Below are positions 34,464 through 64,000 of a stretch of DNA of 64,000 nt, piece after piece. The position numbers were made by a program, and so were the translations under genes. The stretch is from Paraspadella gotoi (lineage: Eukaryota; Chaetognatha). The stretch lies in the NCBI GenBank assembly GCA_051294375.1, contig CM119267.1:15416105-15480104 (forward strand), in the 5' to 3' direction. Position 1 is the first letter of the stretch. Each line of letters starts with the position of its first letter. Below the pieces are notes generated by a model. It ran no database searches. It had not been told where the DNA came from and saw only the letters and a program-made list of their open reading frames with translations.

Positions 34464-37051
34464 CGTATCCGACAGTCTAGCTTTTTTTCAAAATTAACTG
34501 CGATAGTTACGATTCCTTCGATTCTCAAAAGTTACAACTCGTTACAACTTTGTCAGTAAATCGTACTCATCTAAAAAAACCGCAATATTTTAAGTTTCTT
34601 AGTTTTATTTCGAAATGAAATCAACGTATCCTAAAAAGACAAGCATAAAATAAGAAGATGAAAAGTAAAATGTATTTTTTGTTTGGTACGTAACAGAACA
34701 CATGCGCAAATACAATTTTTTTGCCAGAAAAACTTTAGTTTAATTAATCTACGTATATGCGTTAAAACGGACAAAACAAAAAAGTCTTTCAATTGACAAT
34801 TAGGCCTTTACTCGTTTTGGCAACTAACTAAAAGTAAACAAACCGACTCAAAACAGTCTTCGCCGAAAGTAGGCGAATTTAAAAACGAATATAGGCCAAT
34901 CAGAAGGTTTCTTGTTTTTGTCTAAAAAAATAGATACTACAATCACTGGTTCGTATTGGAGAAGATTAATTTGTAAGCTGCGTACATGTTTTGTCCAAAT
35001 CTCTAATTGTAGTGTTATGACTAGGGTCTTATAAATAGATGAAAATCATGTAAAAACAATTATCTACCACCTCTCAAACACCGAGGGGGGAAGCCAAAAT
35101 TATAACAAAACGGATCAGTGAATAAGTTCAAGCCGTTAGTTTTCCCTTTTTTCTAATGCCTAATTTTGGTTTTAATTCTTGGTCGTAGTTTGATCAAAAT
35201 TACAAATTTACAGAAAAGTAAGTTTTCTATTATTTTTCTAATTTAGTTAAATTGATTGCTACTCAAAGCTTGCAGGAAGGGGAATATACTCTCCAGTCTC
35301 CAGGGAAACCCAGGGAAATCGACAGTTCAAGTGGCAGACCGCGAGTGAAAACTAAAAAGGAATTGAGAGCACGCAACCCGATCAAGAGGCGGGGCTCTCT
35401 CACGTGCGATTTGGGATTTCCAGGGACAATTAAATAAGTCGGATATAAACACGTGATGTGATAAATAATATTTCATAAGAAAAGAGTCCCTATTTAGTGC
35501 ACATTTGAAAATCCAAACTGACTGAACCTCTTAAATTTAAAATATCCTAATTACTTTTCCACAAAAAACGGAAACAATGAAAGATAAATTTCAGTCATTT
35601 TTTGGGGTTTCAATTGCAAACACAATAGTCGGTGAAAAAGCGCGTTCTTTAGCGTAAATATTACCTGCATTTTGAAAGGGAAATACCGATTCTTTCTGCA
35701 ATCGTTCTCGATCATTTCGCGCGGTCAATGCCAACATTCATATTATTCATAATTAATAAAGTATTAAAACTCACGAAACGTACAAAGCAAAATACATTCA
35801 TGATAGTTTATTTTTGCGTATTCATGTTGATTGCTAGGAAATTTGGTCTAAAGTAGTAGAAGAATACCGTAAAGTAACCAATGATTACGCCGTGATTAGA
35901 TCGGAGGAACACGAAAGCGCGTGATATACGAGAAAGAGAGCTAGAGAGAAAATTTTATGGAAGTTATGGCAAAGGAAAAACGAAACCGGTAAACGGCGTC
36001 ACGTATGGAAACATTTATGGCGAATTAAAGCTTCAAACACAATTTACGAAACATTAATTCAGTTTTATAACTTTTTATGCTAAGCAAGCCACTTATATTA
36101 GCTTTTAGATGCACGTATTCTAAAGTCAGTTCGAGAAAAAAGGGTAATCCTTGCCAAAACTCTAAACACAAATGTTATACAGCATTCATGCATGCTACAA
36201 GACTTGAACCTTCGCATTATGAATTTTCGCTGAAGGGAATAAAGGATAATGATTTGAAAGACTAACACAAAATGGAAGATGTCTTTTCCAAAACCCTGGA
36301 GGGATTTACTGTTTCTATTGTCAGTCAAAATAAATTGGAGAGCTAAATACTGTTAAAGGCCTGGCAATTCAAACATACTTCCATGGGATTAACCCGGAAT
36401 GCCCATGCAATCCATTTATTTTAACCGAGCAACATAATCACGAACCAAACAAAACTTGGTTGCGTTTTGTCTTTCGGGCGGGAATGACCACAAGTCTGCG
36501 CGACAAGCTATCAATTTAAAAAGCAAAATAAAATTGAACTCATACTTAGAAGGGATTAAGTACTGCGCGATAAATTCGTCGATCCAAAGAAAAAAATAGA
36601 AAACCAACCCTTATCAATTAACAGAAATCGAGAAAAAAAAAATTAAGCCGGAAAATCTGCTTTTTTGCCGCTAAAAAAAAAGAAAAACGGATGGAGAAGT
36701 CGGCTAGGCAGTTATGCAGCTTTTGCGCAATGAACATTCCTCCTTAACCAATAAGAATATTAAGAACCGTTATATTATTAATATTTTTTAAATTTTGTCT
36801 TGAAAAGAACAAACAAAAAACGAAAACAATCGCTGCGAATTCGGCGGCAACGGAAAGAATCATTTGGAGGGAAAACAAAGAAATGACGTCCGCCAACAAA
36901 GTCGTCGGTCGAGCGCGATTCGAAAAAGCGAAGATCGCGCGACCGTGAATCTTCCGTCGACGAACGAAGCGCGAAAAGCGAGAAAGTTTCTTCCTTCTTT
37001 GTATTTATTTTTTTTTTGGTTTTGTTTAAAAACCGAACTCCTTCGCGTTCA
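34464..37051. other. Long intergenic region between ORC3 and beta-spectrin
   Basis: About 2.6 kb, the longest spacer in the window. Mostly AT-rich with no supported gene. A GC-richer patch at about 35260-35430 has an ATG-initiated 61-codon frame on the plus strand (QEGEYTLQSPGKPREI...), without recognisable similarity, and an E-box-like CACGTG near 35400 and another near 35450. The right end holds the spectrin 3' UTR. Confidence 0.4.
37004..37009 (-). terminator. Poly(A) signal of the beta-spectrin gene
   Basis: AATAAA on the minus strand, 43 nt past the spectrin stop codon, in an A-rich context. Confidence 0.45.
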
Positions 37052-48520
<11,469 letters not shown>

Positions 48521-49348
48521 TTTTTTTTATCGGTTTTTTCCTTGGTCACACAATTTTTTTAACACCAGTTTTTTTGTTTTTTTAATTTTTTTCTTTTTTC
48601 AAGTTAGAATCCGAACGGCGTCGGTCGAGGACGAGGAGCGCATGCAAAAGCGATTAAAGCAGGAAATTCGCGGTCCGAAGTTCATTTGCGAAAAAAAAAG
48701 CGATTTCGTGTGTTGATCCCTCTCGTAGAAGTTCGCGCCGTTGAAAACTTTTTTTTTTGATCGACGACAAAATCTGATAAAAAGATAAGGATTAATAATG
48801 CGGCCGACTGAAGGGCTAAACTTTTTTTTACGACCGAAGTTAATACCGAGAAAACTGAGTTAATAAATAATTATACTAATAACTTACCATAAACGGGATG
48901 ACGAGTAATAAATAAATAGCGGGGATGACGACAAAAACGAAAGTTTAAAATACTTGTGTTAAATTTAATCCATTATATATAGAGAGAAATAAAATTTTTA
49001 CGCGTGTCGGATGATTTAAAAATTTTAATTTTTAATCTGGTGCCGAAAGTCTTGGGATATTCATTAGAATCTCGCATGGAAGCCCTAAAAATAAGAAACA
49101 GTCAAAAAGAATATAAATTATCGTCAAAAACTCAAACAATAACAACCAGTCTAAGAGGAACAAAATTCTCGATAAATATTTTCGAACACACCAAGAGAAG
49201 ATGGAAAGACAAGGGGAAAAATTAATAGCAAAGGGAAAGAGAACGAAATCGAAAAATGAATCGTGCTCACTTCACCCCCTCCATTCTCGAAATTTGATCT
49301 TTTTAAAAGAGTAAAATAAATACAGTCTTGAATCGGAGAAAAAAAAAT
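48521..49348. other. Intergenic spacer upstream of beta-spectrin
   Basis: About 830 nt. The part nearest spectrin (48521-48760) has long T and A runs mixed with GC-richer blocks and is probably promoter and 5' UTR; no start-proximal acceptor is evident. Nothing else recognised. Confidence 0.4.
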
Positions 49349-59204
<9,856 letters not shown>

Positions 59205-59219
59205 AATTTTAAGTGACTT

Positions 59220-59243
59220 CTAAAAAGAAAAAAAATAACGGAC
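59220..59243 (-). other. Candidate 3' splice site just upstream of the alpha-glucosidase
   Basis: TTATTTTTTTTCTTTTTAG on the minus strand, then a 15-nt leader and the ATG at 59204. NUDT8 stops 110 nt upstream of that ATG. A weak GGTAATAT donor about 50 nt upstream would allow a tiny cis intron. Confidence 0.45.
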
Positions 59244-59314
59244 ACCAAAACCAAAACAAATAATATTACCAATTGACGTAGTTCGTATTGTATTGAAAAA
59301 AACTTTTTTCAATC

Positions 59315-60493
59315 TCAAAATATTATCTGATAATCAAATTTGTAAAGTTGACTCGTCGCCAATATTTTCAACGTCCGATGCAACATAACGGCGGTCAAAC
59401 CCCATATTTTGTGTTCATATGGTTCTCCGTGGAGAGCTGGATACACTGGAAGTACGTAGCCATTAATTTCTTTTCGGATGAATTTTCTAAAAGAAACAAA
59501 ATTCTCGCCGGCCATCTCCAAATAAACTATATTGAGAAAAATGAGAGATTTCATTCACCCGGTTTCGCCACTAGGAACCTTCGTGATTCTTTTGGATCGA
59601 AATTTGGTGTAGCGAGAATTTTTGGGGTCGCATAACGAGGCAATCGTTCGATGGAAAAAAACGTCCACCTCAGCCGGATTCGGTTTTAGGTGGGAGATTT
59701 CAATGTCGCAGAAACCTAGCGGCGAAAAAAAGGATACAAAATTAAATACTAAAAAAAAAAAAAAATTTCGGCAAACAGATTCCATCACGAAGCGACCCAT
59801 AACCTAAAACCGGAGTGGTAACGGTTTGACCTTCGACACGACCAGGCATTCGCGGCAACGTTCCCCAAACGTCGACTCTCTCAGGAGGTATTGCCAATTC
59901 TTCCTCGGCCTCGCGAAGAGCCGCTTTCACCGAATCTCCACCATCCTCCTCGTCTTCCATTCCTCCGGGAAAACAGACTTCTCCTGAAATAAAATCTACG
60001 TGGTTGCGTCGTGCGACAGTCACGACAAAAACTTTCGCGATGGATCCGCTGAGTCGCTGACCTCTGTGACGGCTCAAGTCCCTCGACCGCAAAGTGAAGA
60101 TGATAGAGGGCTCCGCGCCTACGAGGCACATGGGAATGAGGACCGCGCTCCTTCGCGCCGTCCTATCTTCGCCCTTGGACGCGTACGAGGCCGGCCATTT
60201 GGGAATCGTTCGGCGCACACGCTCCTTGTTGTCTTACGGAGGTGAAGGAATATCGATTTTTTTTGCTTCGCAGACTTTCTGGGGATTTTCTCTCTGGCAC
60301 GACAAATTTATTTTTTCACTTGCGTCATTTTATGTTCGTCTTGGAGGGGAAATAAAATGTGCTTACCATTTGAAAAAATGTTCGTAAAAGTCAGCGGCTG
60401 TTTGTAACTGCTCGTAGAGTAACAACAACTCGCACAACCGCCCATCGATCTGATTTGAAGATTTTCAATGGTCGAAAACATTTTGAGGGCCAT
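59315..60493 (-). CDS. NUDT8: Nudix hydrolase of the NUDT8 (coenzyme A diphosphatase) type
   Basis: Five exons (60493-60367, 60232-60062, 59983-59804, 59715-59559, 59486-59315) give 268 residues. The fold begins AVLIPMCLVGAEPSIIFTLR then SRDLSRHRGEVCFPGGMEDE; the Nudix box continues to ALREAEEELAIP, and RMPGRVEGQTVTTPVLGY, LKPNPAEVDVFFHRTIASL and HKIWGLTAVMLHRTLKIL follow. This order matches NUDT8 (LYTLRSS, GDVSFPGG, ALRETREELGL, VWGLTAV), which hydrolyses CoA and its esters in mitochondria; the first exon, short and rich in Ser, Cys and Thr with few acidic residues, could be a targeting peptide. The box residue usually Gly in EExG is Ala here. The second intron (60061-59984, 78 nt) has no stop and is a multiple of three. 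Pyrophosphatase stops 252 nt upstream. Confidence 0.85.
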
Positions 60494-60528
60494 GGGATCT
60501 TAAGTTTTTAAGACAGCTTTCAGTTCAT

Positions 60529-60547
60529 CTGTAAGTATCGGTAATAG
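60529..60547 (-). other. Candidate 3' splice site upstream of NUDT8
   Basis: TCTATTACCGATACTTACAG on the minus strand ends 35 nt before the ATG at 60493. It lies between the pyrophosphatase poly(A) signal and NUDT8. Confidence 0.4.
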
Positions 60548-60736
60548 AAAAAATAGAGATCGCTAAAATATGAAAAACGATCAAAAACTGGGAGCATAAA
60601 AGCAAAACGTATAACCTTCCCATTACATTAGCTATCACTTGAGACCGTTATAAAGATTCTGAATTGTTATGATTCATCTAGGATTTCCGAGTCATTGCAA
60701 GCCCGCATTTAAATCAAAAGGCCTTATATCTTTCAC

Positions 60737-60742
60737 TTTATT
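60737..60742 (-). terminator. Poly(A) signal of the pyrophosphatase gene
   Basis: AATAAA on the minus strand, 3 nt past the stop codon at 60746. Confidence 0.5.
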
Positions 60743-60745
60743 CAA

Positions 60746-62864
60746 TCACAAGACCACAAAATGGTTCTTATCGACTACGTCCGCGACGACAGGTCCTTTC
60801 GAGTCGAAGGGTTTCGTAGCTTCCACGATTCCCCGCACCGCTTCCGGCGTCAGCTTTTTGGCGGAATCTTCGACGGTCGCGTTGTTGACGTCGATGCCGT
60901 GGGAATTGTCAGCGTTTTTGATAAGACGCTTCCACTGTTCGTTAGTCTAGGAACATAAATCGCCGAAATTTAAAACTATAGAGAGGATTAATATACAAGA
61001 TATATATATAATAAGATAACATTATATATAAAGTATATGAGGAAAAAAAGGATTTGTTTCTTAATGAGGCCACCTGCTCGATGATGTCGTGGGCAAACGC
61101 TCGGTTTTTTGCTTCTCCATTGAAGGCAAATTTGTTTTCGGGTTTTCCGTCGGGCATTTTGTAAATGCGGAACCATTCCACGGTGGCGGCAATGAAGCCT
61201 GGAAGGAGAAATTGCAGTTATCGATTTTCATCATGAAGCGAATTTTTCGGGTTGTCTTGGCCAGTTGTTATTAATGTGGATACCAGGCATGTTCTTCTCA
61301 ATGTCGGTGATGTCGTTGAGCGTCTTCGCCAGCGGATCGTTGATGTCTATAGCAAGAAGCTTCCAGTCCGTCTCTCCGTCGTCGATTAGAGCTAAAGTTC
61401 CCAACACCTTCACCTTAACAAGTATATAGTATAATATTATATTGTGAAATTAGCACTTTAATACTAAAAGAAAGAGAATTTCAAGGAAGAAACTTTCGAT
61501 GAACCAAAGGAATGAGCAAAGGAATAAGCTACATAAATAGGTAAATTTGAAAACTCTTACCTGAATGACGTCTCCGCGCTTGCAGACGCGTTGGCCGATC
61601 TCGCAAACGTCGATTGGGTCATTATCGCCGCCTTCCTTGGTGTTAGAATCGATGTGGTCGGGGTCTTCCCACGTTTGGGGAAGAGCTCCGTAGTTCCAGA
61701 TGTAACTTATTAAAATTAAAAAAGTATGTACGTAAAGGCAAAAAGGTTATAGAGCATTTTCGTTAAATTAGCCGACAATATTTTTACCCGTGGTGCGGAA
61801 AACAATTGTGAACAAATCTCAGTTTTCCTTTTTTTTCGTCTTGTTTAATCGGATTAAGTTTCTCTTTCGTTGCGATCTCCATCTAAAAATGTGAATGGTT
61901 GGAAAGGAGGAAGAGAAGAGATTAAATCGATTGTATCGTTTTTTAAAGTTAAACATTTTGAAAGCCAGCAGAAAAAGAGAGAGCTAGCATGATAGGAATA
62001 GAAGACAAGGCTTGGCTCTTAAAATTCGGCCAAAGTGAGCAAACAAGAGCCGGATTCTCTGGGTGACCAAATCAGAGAGATCCGAGTGAAACCCAAAACG
62101 CTATAAGAAACGGTTACAGGCGATACAAATTTTGGGAGATGAAATTTCTCCCCGCGCCCACCCGCCCGATTTCACGACCCTTATTCTGTCCCTGGCTAAA
62201 ACGTGTCGCCGCAAGGCTACCTTATTTCCGTTCATAATGTAAACAAAGAGGGCAGACAAAGAGCGAGTGGCTTCAATGCGCAGTATGCACATTGCACCAT
62301 CTACACGGATTAATAAGTAAATTTTTTAAATCAAATTACACCACACAAAAAGGACAAAATAACTCCAACGGATACCTTGGCGTTGGTCCACCGAGGAATT
62401 TCGACAACCATGTTGAAGGTTTTGTTTTCTTTATCCGCATAGAGAGGAATGTCGTGAAATGGGCTTAAGTATTTCCCTGAAAAAAAGATGAGATTATCTA
62501 ATTATCTATCTTATCTTACGCTTCGCGAAACCGTCTTAACGTTCTCACCGTCTCCGTCCTTGTAAAAGATGCGATAATCGGCGGTGTTGCGCTGACCCCG
62601 CTCCTCGATCGCGAAAGTAGCCATCGTTTTGGCGAGCGTGGAAGAGAAAAACGAGGATAAAGTCGAAGGGAATCGACTGGTCTCGAAAAGAGGACGACGA
62701 GGAGGAGGATGAGTAAAAAAAGTCCTCTTCGATCCCGAGACTGATGAGAAGGGATTCGCCGTAAAAACGACGGAGGCGCCTTCGTTGCGAGGAAGGAAAT
62801 AAACCGGCAAGCGCCGCGCGGAATTCCAGACTCCGTTAAAAGAGAGTAAAAGACCGAAAGTCAT
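60746..62864 (-). CDS. PPA1/PPA2: Inorganic pyrophosphatase, cytosolic form with possible mitochondrial form
   Basis: Exons 62624-62549 (or from 62864), 62476-62376, 61882-61788, 61705-61561, 61413-61284, 61198-61074 and 60946-60746. From the Met at 62624 ([11 protein letters not shown]) the protein has 290 residues, matching human PPA1 (289). Conserved blocks: [70 protein letters not shown], the metal site [29 protein letters not shown] and [17 protein letters not shown]. The enzyme hydrolyses pyrophosphate and drives biosynthesis. The frame is open without a stop for 80 more codons to an ATG at 62864; that extension is rich in Arg, Ser and Phe with only two acidic residues, as expected for a mitochondrial presequence, giving 370 residues like PPA2. 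Use of two starts is inference. Confidence 0.95.
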
Positions 62865-63134
62865 CGGCGAATTTAGGCTGCATAATATGCATATGTATCT
62901 TAAATGATTAGAATCTCGTCGGAAGCGCTGGAACCGATGAATAAATTAAAGGCGTATCACCGGGTAAAATAGTTAAGGAAAAGGAGAAGAGAGAATCATG
63001 AAAAAAATTAAGAGACTGGAACATGTTCAATTAGCACAAGAAAACAAAATAATTGGGAAAAGGCGCGACAGGATTTTTAAAATAAATTCTTTAGTTTCGG
63101 GGTGTATTTTTAATTTCTTTTTCCTCTGCTTGGG
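62865..63134. other. Short spacer between syntaxin and pyrophosphatase
   Basis: About 270 nt. It must hold the syntaxin 3' UTR and any pyrophosphatase promoter. No strong signal seen; a weak ATTATGCAG acceptor-like site lies 13 nt before the 62864 ATG. Confidence 0.35.
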
Positions 63135-64000
63135 TTACTTTTTCAACGAAAAGTAAAGTATTAGAGAAAGAACGCCGACGATGACGATGAGAATACCGAT
63201 GAAAATACACATTTTTTTCCTCGATTTCGTCTGATAGACTTTAGCCTTTTCCAAATGAACGGCACCGGATTCCACCTGAACAACGAATGAGCGCAAGGCG
63301 AAGGATAAATGGAGGAAAACGCGAATGCTACGATAAATTGACTCTGATAAGTACTTGTTCGTTAGCTTGCTCCACGTTTTGTTCGATCGAGTCGATGACT
63401 TCCCCCTGTTCCGAAATGAGCGTCCCGAGTTCTTTGAAAATCTCATTGATGTCGACAATGTCGCGTTCCAAGTTAAGAATGGCCTCTTCTCGCTCCTATA
63501 TGAATTATTTTTTAAATGGAATAAAATGTACAAGTGAGCTAAATCTCCGAAAACACACCTGGAGGAGGGCCAGATCGGCCTCCGCTTGTGCCTGATCTGC
63601 CAGCAACAGTGCCTGACGCTGTTGGGAGTCGTCGTCGGCCAAGAGCTCTGCCCCTCCGTTTTCCGACACGAGCAAATCATCTTCGTCAATCCAGACAGAC
63701 GTCTGAGGAATTGAAATATTTTTATAGTGAAAAATTATGAATACAAGAATATATTATTGTACAATGTACAAGAGAAAAGTGAGAAGTTTTAATAATAAAT
63801 CGAAAACATTTAAAAGGTGACTACCGTCCGAATCGAACCAGCTTAATCAAGTTAAAAATCGACAACCTTGAGTGGCTTATCCTTGGGCTTTTCCCGCCTT
63901 CTCGAAACGAAGGAAGTCTTCATCTTATCGGCCACTCTCCTTTGACTGCCAGTGTAATGTTGTACGGCGGCCTGAAATTCTTTCTTCAGTCGGTCGAGTT
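63135..64000 (-). CDS. STX7/STX12: Syntaxin-7/12-like Qa-SNARE (5' part outside window)
   Basis: Four exons are visible: from the right edge to 63867, 63702-63559, 63495-63355 and 63275-63135. The Habc-end segment [20 protein letters not shown] leads into an acidic linker ([16 protein letters not shown]), then the SNARE motif ([47 protein letters not shown]) with the Qa glutamine in [11 protein letters not shown], a basic juxtamembrane [12 protein letters not shown] and a C-terminal membrane anchor [19 protein letters not shown]. These match syntaxin-7 and -12, endosomal fusion SNAREs. The protein is complete at its C-terminus (stop at 63135) and lacks its N-terminal helices here because of the window edge. 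Introns are small (80-160 nt). Confidence 0.9.

Overview
The window is nuclear DNA from an invertebrate-type animal. Coding exons are separated by many short, AT-rich GT-AG introns (mostly 50-200 nt), and the gene set is metazoan: beta-spectrin with a C-terminal PH domain, NUP205, ORC3, COG8, ZDHHC3/7, a trefoil-bearing GH31 alpha-glucosidase and the ciliary gene CFAP99. I cannot name the phylum. The compactness (some gaps between neighbouring coding regions only 110-250 nt) resembles sponges and other small-genome animals, but that is inference.

I read 18 genes, 17 of them on the minus strand. In coordinate order they are LRRC42 (3' part off the left edge), a CCSER-like coiled-coil protein, ABHD6, a TRAIP-like RING protein, PRDX4, COG8, RPL12, ZDHHC3/7, PIN1, NUP205, a POLR1G/RPA34-like protein, ORC3, beta-spectrin, GH31 alpha-glucosidase (with plus-strand CFAP99 nested in one intron), NUDT8, inorganic pyrophosphatase, and a syntaxin-7/12 (N-terminus off the right edge). 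I placed exon boundaries by hand from splice signals, reading-frame phase and remembered family alignments. For every gene complete in the window the summed exons are an exact multiple of three, but single junctions may be off by a few bases.

The genes are mostly unrelated housekeeping functions: replication (ORC3, TRAIP), rRNA synthesis and ribosome (POLR1G, RPL12), nuclear pore (NUP205), Golgi and endosome traffic (COG8, syntaxin, ZDHHC), membrane skeleton (spectrin), redox folding (PRDX4), and small-molecule hydrolysis (ABHD6, NUDT8, PPA, GAA). The main structural theme is head-to-tail packing. Six of the seven closest downstream genes have a pyrimidine-rich AG shortly before their start codon, which could mark 5'-UTR introns or spliced-leader trans-splicing.

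Non-coding features worth attention: a 324-bp tandem repeat with dispersed relatives that share a hairpin 3' end; a 737-bp MITE-like element with 11-bp terminal inverted repeats in the RPL12 intron and a decayed relative near PIN1; a GC-rich retroelement end with an ATA-repeat tail in a glucosidase intron; five GC-AG introns; and an in-frame upstream start that would give the pyrophosphatase a mitochondrial presequence. I found no CRISPR, operator, riboswitch or convincing tRNA gene, and no clearly new biochemical system.
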